Positions 17,074 to 26,532 of a DNA stretch of 64,000 nt are shown here, in pieces. The notes under the pieces were generated by a model. That model was given only the letters and a program-made list of their open reading frames with translations. It ran no database searches and had not been told where the DNA came from. Origin of the DNA: Floridanema aerugineum. GTDB lineage: Bacteria; Cyanobacteriota; Cyanobacteriia; Cyanobacteriales; Aerosakkonemataceae. The position numbers and the translations under genes were made by a program. Position 1 is the stretch's first letter. Every line of letters begins with the position of its first letter. Location of the stretch: positions 31,132-95,131 of the forward strand of contig NZ_JBHFNQ010000219.1 in NCBI RefSeq assembly GCF_041929345.1. The letters are read 5' to 3'.

Positions 17074-17175
17074 ATGCAAACGCCATCAAAGCAAATTAGA
17101 TTAAGTGTTGCCTTGGTGACTAAAAATAGAGCAGAGAGTTTAGAACGTTGTTTGCAAAATTGGCCTATTGCCTAA
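17074..17175 (+). pseudogene. truncated family 2 glycosyltransferase fragment
   Basis: A 33-codon ORF with a strong ribosome-binding site (AGGAGGT at 17054-17060). Its sequence RLSVALVTKNRAESLERC then stops at NWPIA. It nearly repeats the N-terminus of the glycosyltransferase at 20949 (RLSVALVTRNRPESLERC). It is a leftover of a duplicated or exchanged gene at the left edge of the polysaccharide cluster. The retained translation signal suggests the loss is recent. Confidence 0.75.
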
Positions 17176-17201
17176 TAAGTTCTTCTTGTGGTAAATAAAT
17201 A

Positions 17202-18407
17202 ATGTTTAGCAGTAGCAATGATAATTTATTAAATTATAAAGAATCACCAGTGGACGAGAGAGAAAAAAAACCATTAGTATCAGTGGTTATGCCTTGTCTT
17301 AATGAAGAAGAGGCTATAGGTATCTGCATTCAGAAAATTCAGGAAACCTTTGCCAATGCCAACATTAACGGAGAAATAGTTGTCTGCGACAATGGCTCAA
17401 CTGATAGCTCAGTAGAAATTGCAGAAAGTATGGGTGTTCGCGTAGTACATCAATCGCTACGCGGCTACGGTAATGCTTACTTGAAAGGCTTTGCCCATGC
17501 TAGAGGTAGTTACCTAATTATGGGTGATGCAGATGATACTTACGATTTTCGTTTAATTCCACAATTCTTAGAAAAATTAATCAACGAAGGCTATGATTTT
17601 GTGACTGGTAGCCGATACATCGAAGGCTTTGAAGATAAATCAATGCCTTTGCTCCATCGCTTTATCGGTAATCCAGCACTAACAGCTATTTTAAATACTT
17701 TGTTTGGAACGAAATATACAGATGTATATTGTGGATTTAGGGGGTTTAGTCGGAAAGCTTACGATTTAATTCAACCCGTAAGTCCGGGCATGGAATTTAA
17801 CTTAGAATTAGTAATTAATGCTGGTTTAGCTGAACTAAAAATAGCCGAAGTTCCAATTAAACTACATAATCGCAAGGGGCAGTCCAAACTACGCACATTT
17901 CGAGATGGATGGCGCAGTTTAAGGATGATGTTGCTTTATTGTCCAAACAAGGTGTTTTTGTTGCCTGGTTTTGTTCTTTTGGGGATAGGCATATTAATTC
18001 ATATAGTTACATTGCTAGCACTAGTTAAATACGAAGGCAGACCTCTTGGTAATTCCACAGGAATATTTGCAACAATATTTAGTGTAGTTGGTTTTAATAT
18101 ATTGAGTTTAGGTTTGCACGTAAAAACCTATTCTTGGAGCCGGAGATTTGATAAATCAAACAAAACAATTCAAAAGTTTTATAGATTTTTCAAACTAGAA
18201 ATTGGTATTTTGTTGGGTACGGGTATGATATTAATAGGAGGAACTATATTAATATTATTAGTAATTGAATGGATTAAGTCAAATTTGTTACCTTTGCCAA
18301 ATCCAGAATGGGCATCTTTTGGTGCAACTTTAGTAATTATAGGGTTTGGCACGGTTTTCTCTTCTCTTTTTATTTCAGCGATGTCAGTAAAAACACCAGA
18401 AATATAA
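17202..18407 (+). CDS. family 2 glycosyltransferase, DPM-like, membrane-anchored
   Basis: A 401-residue protein. The GT-A domain (about 24-245) begins VSVVMPCLNEEEAIG and carries the metal-binding GDADDTYDF and the PGMEFNLELVINAG block typical of dolichol/undecaprenyl-phosphate sugar synthases. Four membrane segments follow (from about 250 to 395). It probably moves a sugar from a nucleotide donor to a polyprenyl phosphate at the inner membrane. It is the first intact gene of the cluster; its 3' end overlaps the longest possible ORF of the next gene, but the ATG at 18431 avoids this. Confidence 0.85.
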   Translation: MFSSSNDNLLNYKESPVDEREKKPLVSVVMPCLNEEEAIGICIQKIQETFANANINGEIVVCDNGSTDSSVEIAESMGVRVVHQSLRGYGNAYLKGFAHARGSYLIMGDADDTYDFRLIPQFLEKLINEGYDFVTGSRYIEGFEDKSMPLLHRFIGNPALTAILNTLFGTKYTDVYCGFRGFSRKAYDLIQPVSPGMEFNLELVINAGLAELKIAEVPIKLHNRKGQSKLRTFRDGWRSLRMMLLYCPNKVFLLPGFVLLGIGILIHIVTLLALVKYEGRPLGNSTGIFATIFSVVGFNILSLGLHVKTYSWSRRFDKSNKTIQKFYRFFKLEIGILLGTGMILIGGTILILLVIEWIKSNLLPLPNPEWASFGATLVIIGFGTVFSSLFISAMSVKTPEI

Positions 18408-18430
18408 CATTTACTTTAAATCGAGGTAAA

Positions 18431-19105
18431 ATGACTAAAATTAAGAATGATTCTAGCCCGTATATTCAACCTAACATTGGTGGATTTGTTAGTAAAGTAT
18501 CTTGGTATGCCCGGAAAAAAATGTTTGCTTCCTTGATGCGAATAACACAACCTACAAACAAAACTAGAGTTTTGGATGTAGGAGTTACTTCTGATAGACG
18601 GGAAGACTCAAATTTTTTTGAAAAGTTATATCCTTATTCTGATAAAATAACTGCTGTTGGTCTAGAAGATGCCTCTTTTCTAGAACAAGATTATCCAGGT
18701 TTAAAATATATTAAAGCTGATGGTCTAAGCCTACCATTTCCCGACAAAAGTTTTGATTTGGTAGTAAGTTTTGCTGTAATTGAGCATATAGGGAGTCGTG
18801 CTAGGCAAGAAGCTTTTGTTCAAGAACTATGTCGTGTTGGTCGCACCTGTTGTATCACCACTCCAAATCGCTGGTATCCTATAGAATTTCATACAGTATT
18901 ACCGCTTGTTCACTGGCTTCCCCCCTCTTGGTTTCGCACTGTTCTTAAATGGCTTGGCAAAGAGTTTTATGCTAAAGAAGAAAATTTAAATTTGTTGTCT
19001 GAAAAAGAACTTTTATCTATGATTCCAAATAAAGCGAAGGTTTATACCAGGCATTTCAAGCTGCTGGGATTTGTATCTAATTTATTTTTTTACATTCAAA
19101 ATTAA
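18431..19105 (+). CDS. class I SAM-dependent methyltransferase
   Basis: A 224-residue protein from ATG 18431, preceded by GAGGTAAA. The SAM-binding motif is RVLDVGVTSDRRED (motif I, less glycine-rich than usual), with ADGLSLPFPDKSFDLVVSFAVIEHI as the post-motif and acidic loops. This matches the Methyltransf_11 group that acts on small molecules or sugars. It sits between two membrane-bound transferases, so a methylated glycan component is likely. Confidence 0.82.
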   Translation: MTKIKNDSSPYIQPNIGGFVSKVSWYARKKMFASLMRITQPTNKTRVLDVGVTSDRREDSNFFEKLYPYSDKITAVGLEDASFLEQDYPGLKYIKADGLSLPFPDKSFDLVVSFAVIEHIGSRARQEAFVQELCRVGRTCCITTPNRWYPIEFHTVLPLVHWLPPSWFRTVLKWLGKEFYAKEENLNLLSEKELLSMIPNKAKVYTRHFKLLGFVSNLFFYIQN

Positions 19106-19109
19106 AATT

Positions 19110-20888
19110 ATGATGAAGTTTTCAACATATAGCGATCGCCGATCTGTACCCTACTTAATAGTTTTATTCTTGGTGACATTACTTTTCACCCTCAGTTTAA
19201 TCCATCCTTTCCGAATAGATGCAGATGCAGCATTTCAAATTAAATCTGTCCAACAGTGGTTGAGAGGAGAATCTACTTTACTCAATGCACTGGTTTTACC
19301 TAGTCCTAATGATTTATCAAAGGACGTGCAAGCTTGGACAGTTTGGTGGCCTCCTGGTGTGCCATTTTTTTTCTTACCCTTAATAGCAATAGGTTTACCT
19401 TTAGGAATTGCTGCTAAATTAACAACATACTTATTGTTTTTATTAGGCTGTATAGGCTGGTTGAAATTAGCAGATGTAATCAAAGCTAATTTTCAGACGA
19501 AATTAGTAATTTCTTTGATATTACCTATATATTCTATTACGATCGCCAATCTAACAGAGCTAATTGGAGATGTCCTCCCTTTTGCGATTATGCCCTGGCT
19601 ATTTGTTTATGCACTGTACATTAGCTCCTGCTTTCAGTCAAACCAATTCAGCTACAGACATATTCTAATTAATTCAAGTATAATCGGCATACTTCTAGGT
19701 TCAGTTTACTGGTTAAAATATTCTGCTTTTACAGTCTCTTTAGGAGTTTTACTATATCTTAATATCTGTTTTTTATTTTTCAGTTCTCAATATACATTAA
19801 AAAAGCGATTACTTTTAGTAGGAGTATGTACGGCTTGCTTATTACTACCTTTTTTTAGTCTTACTCTTCTAAATCTGCTTCTTAGTAACTCAAACATTGC
19901 AGTTTCTCAGTATAACAATTTCGGTTTTGGCTCACCTGCAACAAAAGGATTTGGGTTGCTATGCTCATTTTTAGGTTCGATCGGGCTAGCTCTTTTTCAG
20001 GCTTATGGCGGACTAATGCACCTGATTTACTTTAGCGATCGAGTCATCCCTTTCTTTGCATCTTGGGGGCCAGGAGAAAGAGAAATTCCCTTAGCGATCG
20101 CAGGTATTCCCGGAACAGTAGTTGTTATCTGGTTACTTTTGTACTCCCGTAAGCTTTACGACAAAAGTGTATTCATTCTATGCTGTTGTGTTACTTTTGT
20201 TCCCTTTTTACTACTAGGCTACTTAACAGGTAAAGTGGGATTTAACTTTATCGTTCATAATATCCGATATGTGTCAGCGTTCTTTATATTTACTCAAATA
20301 CTTTTAGTAAGTGCTTATATACATTATTTCAAAAATAATCATAAACGAGCAGCTAAATTTTTGGCAGTTATTATATTAATACTTTTTTTCATTTTTCCTA
20401 ATCTTTTCACAGTTGGTAATTTTGCTAGAAACGGAGTTTTTGAAAGAATAGGAGAGCATTACATTACAACAGCAAATAAACTTTATGTTCCGGTTTTATC
20501 TAAAGTTAATGTTAAATCAGTAGTAGAGCAGATTAACTCTGTGGTCAAGTCACCTCAAGATATTGTGGTCTTAGCTTTGGATGAGCCTGCACCTTTCGGA
20601 GCCTGGTTAGAAATGAAGCAGCGAACGCTTCCGCTAGTTGATGCGTGGGGGCCTCTAGTTCAAACTCATGGTACAGAGGGAGCTAACCTCAGAGGAGCAT
20701 CAAAATTTACAAGCTCAAAAGATTTGAGATTGATTTTGGTGATTTCTAAATCTTTTGAAAGTGATAGTAAAATGGTATTGCAAATAAAGCAGAGGTTTCC
20801 CCAAGCTACTAAGTGGATTAAAGTGAAAACTCCTAAAGATGAGGAAGTCGCAGTTGATATTTTATATTCGGATCTGAAGGGTTTGTAA
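19110..20888 (+). CDS. multi-pass membrane protein, GT-C glycosyltransferase-like
   Basis: A 592-residue protein from ATG 19110. About ten hydrophobic segments alternate with loops. The first loop holds HPFRIDADAAFQIKSVQQWL and a Trp-rich VQAWTVWWPPGVPFFFLP, the layout of lipid-linked-sugar GT-C enzymes (acidic residues in the first extracytoplasmic loop). The C-terminal 120 residues are soluble. I do not recognise a specific family name. It is likely to transfer sugars from polyprenyl carriers on the periplasmic side. Confidence 0.65.
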   Translation: MMKFSTYSDRRSVPYLIVLFLVTLLFTLSLIHPFRIDADAAFQIKSVQQWLRGESTLLNALVLPSPNDLSKDVQAWTVWWPPGVPFFFLPLIAIGLPLGIAAKLTTYLLFLLGCIGWLKLADVIKANFQTKLVISLILPIYSITIANLTELIGDVLPFAIMPWLFVYALYISSCFQSNQFSYRHILINSSIIGILLGSVYWLKYSAFTVSLGVLLYLNICFLFFSSQYTLKKRLLLVGVCTACLLLPFFSLTLLNLLLSNSNIAVSQYNNFGFGSPATKGFGLLCSFLGSIGLALFQAYGGLMHLIYFSDRVIPFFASWGPGEREIPLAIAGIPGTVVVIWLLLYSRKLYDKSVFILCCCVTFVPFLLLGYLTGKVGFNFIVHNIRYVSAFFIFTQILLVSAYIHYFKNNHKRAAKFLAVIILILFFIFPNLFTVGNFARNGVFERIGEHYITTANKLYVPVLSKVNVKSVVEQINSVVKSPQDIVVLALDEPAPFGAWLEMKQRTLPLVDAWGPLVQTHGTEGANLRGASKFTSSKDLRLILVISKSFESDSKMVLQIKQRFPQATKWIKVKTPKDEEVAVDILYSDLKGL

Positions 20889-20948
20889 GCTAATAAAATT
20901 ATTAGGTGTGGACGAATATTCAGTTGAATTCAAAGTCTAGGATGCTCA

Positions 20949-21908
20949 ATGATGAATTTTTATAACCAAGGAAAACCAGAATATTTGACACAGCATAAGC
21001 AAACGGATTCTTCGCAAGTTCGCCTTAGTGTTGCCTTAGTGACTAGGAATAGACCAGAGAGTTTAGAACGCTGTTTGAAAAGTTGGCGCTCTCAAACTGT
21101 CGCCCCATTTGAAATAGTAGTATCAGATGATTCCGATGAAAACTATGCACCAAAAATAGAAGACTTAGCTAAACAATTTAACTGTGTTTATACTAAAGGG
21201 CCACGCCGGGGACTATATGCAAATCGCAATCATGCTAGTTTAAATTGTCGAGGTACACATATTCTGTCAGGCGATGACGATCATACACACCCCCAAGATT
21301 ATGTTGAGAGGATTTTAGAGGTTGTGGAAAGCGATCGTCAAAGAGTTTGGATTTTTCCAGAACGCAATTACAACGAGCCTAACGCTCCTTTGCTTTGTCC
21401 TCCTGAGTTGCATCGAAGTGGCTGTGGCTGCACTCCCAAAGATCCATCAGATTGTGCGGCTATAGCCGATGGTTCTTCTGTGTATCCTCGACAAATATTT
21501 GACCAAGGTTTGCGCTACGACGAAACTTACACTTTTGGGCCTTTGTGGTATCTTTGGGGTAAAGTTCTCCGTAAATATGGCTGGAAGATTTCTTATTCGG
21601 ATGCGACATTTATTTGGCATTATGCGCTATCAGAAAATAGATTCTCTAATGTCAAGCAACTCCAAAATCTCTTGGAGTCTACTATGTATGTTCTATTCGT
21701 CAATGCTTTATGGATTGAGCCTTCACTTCAAAATATAATGTGGTCAATTCTTTATTTGTCACGACGCTCAATTTGTCAAGATACAATGCTAGGATACACA
21801 GTTAAAACTCGTCTGGGAATCAAATCTGTGTTGAACTTGCTGATCCAAACGTGGCAGTTTCCCAATAAATTAGATTCATATCAAAGCAAAGATTTTAATA
21901 AAAATTAA
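20949..21908 (+). CDS. family 2 glycosyltransferase
   Basis: A 319-residue protein. The GT-A start is RLSVALVTRNRPESLERC, followed by FEIVVSDDSDENY, the acceptor segment GLYANRNHAS, and the metal site LSGDDDHTHPQDY. There are no membrane segments, so it is probably a cytoplasmic transferase at the membrane face. The fragment at 17074 is a degraded copy of its N-terminus. It is preceded by a 60-base gap and followed 17 bases later by a methyltransferase gene. Confidence 0.88.
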   Translation: MMNFYNQGKPEYLTQHKQTDSSQVRLSVALVTRNRPESLERCLKSWRSQTVAPFEIVVSDDSDENYAPKIEDLAKQFNCVYTKGPRRGLYANRNHASLNCRGTHILSGDDDHTHPQDYVERILEVVESDRQRVWIFPERNYNEPNAPLLCPPELHRSGCGCTPKDPSDCAAIADGSSVYPRQIFDQGLRYDETYTFGPLWYLWGKVLRKYGWKISYSDATFIWHYALSENRFSNVKQLQNLLESTMYVLFVNALWIEPSLQNIMWSILYLSRRSICQDTMLGYTVKTRLGIKSVLNLLIQTWQFPNKLDSYQSKDFNKN

Positions 21909-21925
21909 TCAAAAAGTAAAAATAG

Positions 21926-22705
21926 ATGTCAAAACAAATAACCAGAGAAAAAATAATTCGCAAAATAAGGCAAATTAGGATTGCTAGCCGTTGGCTTTTA
22001 AATGAAATAATTGATGATTTAAATCCCTCGATGAATTTAAATTGTCCAATCTGCAATTTTTCTGGCGAAACTGAAAAATTTAAACCTTATGTAACCCGAT
22101 GTATCTTTGGCGGAGGTAAACTTTTAAGGCATGAATGCCCCGACTGTGGAGTAATATTTGGAACTCAAAGAATGCTAGCTTTATCTCCACAAGCTTTAGA
22201 ACAAGAATATGTAGAACATTACTCCTGTTTTAATGAAGGAGACTCTACGGAATCAGAGATCAGAACGTTTGATTACTTAAATCCTAAAAAAGAAGGAATT
22301 TATCTAAATTTTGGGTGTGGAAAATGGTCTAAAAGCATAGAATACGCCCGTTCTAAGGGTTATCAATTATTTGGATTTGAACCTTATGCAAAGGATGAAA
22401 AGAGTAATTACATAATTAATGATGTGGAATTGCTTAAATCAATGAAATTTGATGGCATTATCTCAAACGATGTTTTGGAACATTTGCGTTACCCAGATCA
22501 AACTTTATCTTTTATGTCTTCTTTGCTTAAAGATGACGGAATTATGATACATACAACACATTGTTACAATTATGCTTGTGAGTATACAAGGTTTCATTTG
22601 TTTTTCTTTACAGGTAATTCCTTAAAGATTATTTCTCAGAAAGCAGGATTGGCAGTAGAGGATACAGATCGGATTGATACGAAAATATTTCGCAAATTAA
22701 TTTGA
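21926..22705 (+). CDS. SAM-dependent methyltransferase with N-terminal zinc-ribbon-like motif
   Basis: A 259-residue protein. Two CxxC pairs (CPICNFSG and ECPDCGVIFG) form a probable zinc knuckle in residues 35-80. The methyltransferase core follows: YLNFGCGKWSKSIEYA as motif I, LFGFEPYAKDEK, and DGIISNDVLEHLRYPDQTL. This architecture occurs in nucleotide-sugar C- or O-methyltransferases of polysaccharide clusters. The sugar is not identifiable. The next gene starts 7 bases later. Confidence 0.82.
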   Translation: MSKQITREKIIRKIRQIRIASRWLLNEIIDDLNPSMNLNCPICNFSGETEKFKPYVTRCIFGGGKLLRHECPDCGVIFGTQRMLALSPQALEQEYVEHYSCFNEGDSTESEIRTFDYLNPKKEGIYLNFGCGKWSKSIEYARSKGYQLFGFEPYAKDEKSNYIINDVELLKSMKFDGIISNDVLEHLRYPDQTLSFMSSLLKDDGIMIHTTHCYNYACEYTRFHLFFFTGNSLKIISQKAGLAVEDTDRIDTKIFRKLI

Positions 22706-22712
22706 ATTAAAA

Positions 22713-23900
22713 ATGACTAAAGAAACAAAAATTTCTGTAACTATTGATGGCTACCGTTTGAGTTATCCTGCAACTGGTTTAGGGCTGGTGACTGCTGAAC
22801 TTTTACGCGGGTTGCAAGAGCTTGGATATACTAAGTCAATAGCTGTTTTTGTAGAAAAGTCATTTCGTCCTCAAATATTTGGACTTGAGAATTTGGATGT
22901 TCAGTGGATTACAATTGATTTTAAAAATCGATCGCCTGACTACTTGGGACGTTTAGCTTGGGGTTTGGCAGTAACTAAAAAAATTAAGAAATTTTTCCCT
23001 AACTCTCGACACTTTATTCCGTACTTTTACAACTATGGAAATCTTAGCCAAAATGTAGTACTTGTTCCAGACCTAGTTTGGAGAATTGTTTCCGAACAAG
23101 ACAGTATCTATCCCCACCGTCCTTGGTGGAATTTGCGAGGGCGGCTACCATTTCGTCCAATGTTTGTCAAATGGGAAGAGTGGTTAGTAACTAGAGCAAA
23201 GAATTTAATAGTTTACACAAAATTTGTTAAAAATCACGTTCACCAGGAATTTGGTACTTCTTTGGATAGAATAATGATTATGCAACATCCTGTACCTAGC
23301 TGGTGTATTACTAAGTATCAAGAGAGTAATAACTTATTAGTGCAGAACAAGTTTAATTTACCTCACCGTTTTGTCCTCTATGTAGGTGGTTTTGCGGGGA
23401 GAAAAAATGTTGCTATGCTGTTGGAAGTTTGTGGACAAATTTACGATGCCGATCCTTCATTTCGCTGTGTATTAGTTGGATTAACAGAGCAAATAATTCA
23501 AAGAGATTTTGGAATAAGGGAAGCTATGAAAAGAAATTCTGTTAGGGCTGCTATCATCCCATTACCAATTATAGATTATCCAGATTTAGCTTCTCTTTAT
23601 CGATTAACTGAATTTACAGTTTATCCCAGTTTGAGTGAAGGCTTTGGTTTACCAATCTTAGAGGCTGGCTCTGCAAAAAGATTATGTTTGTGTGGAGATA
23701 ACTCTAGTATGAAAGAAGTTCAAACTAATGCTGAGTACCGAATTAAGAGTGACGATCGCTCTGCATGGTTTGAGAAAATTTTGTATTTTTGGCAAAATCC
23801 TGAAGCAACTAAAAAAGCTGGAGAAGATTGCCATCTACTTTTCCATCAGTATGACTTGTATAAAACTGCTCAACAACTATGGAACATCTTGCAAAGTTAA
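22713..23900 (+). CDS. family 4 glycosyltransferase
   Basis: A 395-residue GT-B enzyme. The C-terminal half holds FVLYVGGFAGRKNVAMLLE and the retaining-transferase motif E-x7-E within SEGFGLPILEAGSA. The N-terminal half has a GLGLVTAELLRGLQE acceptor-side loop. It is closely spaced (7 bases) to the preceding methyltransferase gene and belongs to the same transcription block. The sugar and linkage are unknown. Confidence 0.88.
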   Translation: MTKETKISVTIDGYRLSYPATGLGLVTAELLRGLQELGYTKSIAVFVEKSFRPQIFGLENLDVQWITIDFKNRSPDYLGRLAWGLAVTKKIKKFFPNSRHFIPYFYNYGNLSQNVVLVPDLVWRIVSEQDSIYPHRPWWNLRGRLPFRPMFVKWEEWLVTRAKNLIVYTKFVKNHVHQEFGTSLDRIMIMQHPVPSWCITKYQESNNLLVQNKFNLPHRFVLYVGGFAGRKNVAMLLEVCGQIYDADPSFRCVLVGLTEQIIQRDFGIREAMKRNSVRAAIIPLPIIDYPDLASLYRLTEFTVYPSLSEGFGLPILEAGSAKRLCLCGDNSSMKEVQTNAEYRIKSDDRSAWFEKILYFWQNPEATKKAGEDCHLLFHQYDLYKTAQQLWNILQS

Positions 23901-23948
23901 AATTTATTCCTTGCCGCCTAATCCGGTTATAATACCTAGCAAAAAAAT

Positions 23949-25046
23949 ATGTCTGCGAAAAGAAAATTTGCTGATGGAGCGATTTGGTTAGCAACCAATT
24001 TCATAAGCTCCTCAAAAAAGATCCCTGAAATACCAAAATCGATTTTGGTGTTAAGAAATAACGATATCGGCGATCTTTTGATAATCACGCCGCTTTTCGA
24101 GGCTTTAAAACGACGATTTCCCGATGCTCATATTGTGGCAGGAGTTGGTAATTGGAATGTGGAAATTCTCAAACTAAATCCCTATATTTCAGAAATACTA
24201 ACAGTTAATGCACCTTGGCACAATAAATTTATTCCTAATAAAAGCTGGCGGGATGCACTCAATTACATTGCTTTTTCTTCCGAAAGTCAGGAGTTAGCAA
24301 AACGGCGCTTTGATATAGGGATTGATGTTTTAGGAAGTTATTTTGGTTCGTTGTTGATGATGCGATCGGGCATTCCCTATCGTTTGGGTGTGAAGGGATA
24401 TGCAGGCGGACATACGGCAGTACAACAATACGTTGAGTATAACGAGTACGAACAGGTAGGGCGATCGGCTCTTCGTTTTGCCGAACTGTTGGGGGCGACT
24501 GAACTCCCAGAATGCAGACCGCAGATATTTCTGAGTGCGAGTGAAGTAGAAGCGGGTCAGCGTCGGTGGTCGATAAAAACTCGGTCTACAGAGAAACGGA
24601 TAGTTATTGGCCCTGGTGGTGGTTTTCTCGAAAAGTGCTGGCCCTTAGAAAATTATGCAGAGCTAGTAAAAATGCTGACGGAAATTGGCAACTTAGAAGT
24701 TATTATCCTTGGAGGCAAACAAGACCGCGAGGCTGGCAAACAATTAGCAAACCTTTCCCCGTTAGTTAAAAGTCTGGCTGGAGATCTGACCCTAAGAGAA
24801 AGTTTCGCTTTGGTTGCCGCTGCTGATTTGGTAATCTGTAACTCTAGTATGTTGATGCACGCTGCTGCTGCTTTCTCAATTCCTACGGTGGTTTTGCTGG
24901 GCGACTGTTTTAGCTCAACGAAACAGCACGCAGCACAGTGGGGATATGAGGGAGTATGCCACATATTTGGTAAGGAAGGCGATCGCCTTGAGGTTTATAC
25001 TCCAACCGAGGTGAGAAAAGTTATTGCTAATTTATTAAAAATTTAA
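23949..25046 (+). CDS. family 9 glycosyltransferase (heptosyltransferase-like)
   Basis: A 365-residue protein. The N-terminus ILVLRNNDIGDLLIITPLFEALKRRFP and the late block NSSMLMHAAAAFSIPTVVLLGD mark family GT9, whose best-known members add ADP-heptose to lipopolysaccharide core. IVIGPGGGFLEKCWPLENYAEL is the donor-phosphate loop. In cyanobacteria, which often lack a classic heptose core, the sugar need not be heptose. Confidence 0.88.
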   Translation: MSAKRKFADGAIWLATNFISSSKKIPEIPKSILVLRNNDIGDLLIITPLFEALKRRFPDAHIVAGVGNWNVEILKLNPYISEILTVNAPWHNKFIPNKSWRDALNYIAFSSESQELAKRRFDIGIDVLGSYFGSLLMMRSGIPYRLGVKGYAGGHTAVQQYVEYNEYEQVGRSALRFAELLGATELPECRPQIFLSASEVEAGQRRWSIKTRSTEKRIVIGPGGGFLEKCWPLENYAELVKMLTEIGNLEVIILGGKQDREAGKQLANLSPLVKSLAGDLTLRESFALVAAADLVICNSSMLMHAAAAFSIPTVVLLGDCFSSTKQHAAQWGYEGVCHIFGKEGDRLEVYTPTEVRKVIANLLKI

Positions 25047-25069
25047 TCAATATGATGTAATTGAGTTTT

Positions 25070-25348
25070 ATGGAGATAGCCCAAAAGCAAAATCGGGTGG
25101 CTTTTAGGGGAAACTGGACTGCGCGTTATGGTTTAAATCAGCTAAGTGCAGTTATGAGCCGGGTCTTGACAAAAAACCCAACTGTGTATTTTGATGTCTA
25201 TGGCACAGGAGGAGCTAATGAACAGCCAGCCATATTATGCAATGTCGATGATATTGATGGGATGGAAAATGCCGTTTTACGTTTGTTGGATGATGAAGAA
25301 AGCCAAAAACGGCTGGGAGCGAGTACGATCGCTAACATGGGATGCTAA
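25070..25348 (+). pseudogene. degenerate family 4 glycosyltransferase C-terminal remnant
   Basis: A short ORF of about 92 codons from ATG 25070. Its second half, NVDDIDGMENAVLRLLDDEE followed by SQKRLGAST, is the usual C-terminal section of GT4 enzymes. The first half (ARYGLNQLSAVMSRVLTKNP and FDVYGTGGANEQP) comes from the middle of a GT-B fold but lacks the E-x7-E catalytic segment, so internal sequence is missing. It ends shortly before the epimerase start. I read it as a decayed gene, not a functional small protein. Confidence 0.65.
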
Positions 25349-25419
25349 TATCAACAAACTGTCAAACCTGTATTGCCAGTGGACTGCATCTAATTTTTAA
25401 CGGAGTAAATAAAGATATT

Positions 25420-26484
25420 ATGACGGTTATTCTCGTAACAGGATCTGCTGGTCTAATTGGTTCGGAATCAGTACGTTTTTTCTGCGATAAAGGTTATACA
25501 GTTGTCGGTATAGACAACAATATGAGGGAAACTTTTTTTGGCAAAGGTGCTTCTACAGAATGGAATCGCGATCGCTTGCTAGAAAAATATGGAGAAAAGT
25601 ATATTCATCATTCTATTGATATTCGCGATCAAGAAGCAGTTTCTAATTTATTTAATACCTACAATAAAGATATTAGTCTGATAATTCATACAGCCGCTCA
25701 ACCTTCGCACGACTGGGCTGCTAGCGATCCCCACACCGATTTTACTGTCAACGCTAACGGTACTTTAGTATTACTAGAAAATACCCGCAACATTTGCCCA
25801 GATGCTGTATTCATCTTCTGTTCAACTAACAAAGTTTACGGAGATTCCCCAAATTATTTACCTTTAATTGAGCAAGAGTTTCGTTGGGAAATTGACGAAA
25901 ATCATCAATATAACCAAGGTATTGATGAGAGTATGAGTATCGATCAATGCAAGCACTCTTTGTTTGGAGTTTCTAAAGTAGCTGCTGATTTACTCGTTCA
26001 AGAATATGGTCGTTACTTTGGCATCAAAACTGCTAGCTTTAGGGGCGGTTGTTTAACAGGCCCTAGCCATTCGGGAGCAGAATTACACGGATTTTTATCT
26101 TACTTAATGAAGTGTACAATGCTCGGTAAACCTTACAAAATTTACGGCTATAAAGGCAAACAGGTGCGGGATAATATTCACAGTTACGATTTGGTGAATG
26201 CCTTTGATCATTTCTACCAAAATCCTCGCGTCGCTGAGGTATACAACATTGGGGGAAGCCGTTTTAGCAATTGCTCAATGTTAGAAGCAATTCTACATTG
26301 TGAGGCAATAACTGATAAAAAACTGCATTGGGTTTATGAAGAAACAAATAGAATTGGCGATCACATCTGGTGGATTAGCGATATCCAAAAGTTTAAAAAC
26401 CATTACCCAGAATGGAACTTAACTTATGGGATAAAGGAGATTTTGAAAGAAATCTATACCCAAAATGTTAGTCGATGGGTATAA
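25420..26484 (+). CDS. NAD-dependent sugar-nucleotide epimerase (CDP-paratose 2-epimerase-like), Tyr-to-Phe variant
   Basis: A 354-residue protein from ATG 25420. The Rossmann start is VTGSAGLIGSESV. The family is suggested by HTAAQPSHDWAASDPHTDF, STNKVYGD and KQVRDNIHSYDLV, which match the CDP-paratose/tyvelose 2-epimerase group of extended SDR enzymes. The catalytic Y-x3-K triad position reads F182-G-V-S-K186, so the usual tyrosine is phenylalanine. I believe relatives share this, but cannot check. A substrate of CDP-sugar type is a family inference. Confidence 0.82.
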   Translation: MTVILVTGSAGLIGSESVRFFCDKGYTVVGIDNNMRETFFGKGASTEWNRDRLLEKYGEKYIHHSIDIRDQEAVSNLFNTYNKDISLIIHTAAQPSHDWAASDPHTDFTVNANGTLVLLENTRNICPDAVFIFCSTNKVYGDSPNYLPLIEQEFRWEIDENHQYNQGIDESMSIDQCKHSLFGVSKVAADLLVQEYGRYFGIKTASFRGGCLTGPSHSGAELHGFLSYLMKCTMLGKPYKIYGYKGKQVRDNIHSYDLVNAFDHFYQNPRVAEVYNIGGSRFSNCSMLEAILHCEAITDKKLHWVYEETNRIGDHIWWISDIQKFKNHYPEWNLTYGIKEILKEIYTQNVSRWV

Positions 26485-26532
26485 ATGTAAGGGAATTGAA
26501 AGTTTGAATTGGTTGTTTATAAATTGACAAAG

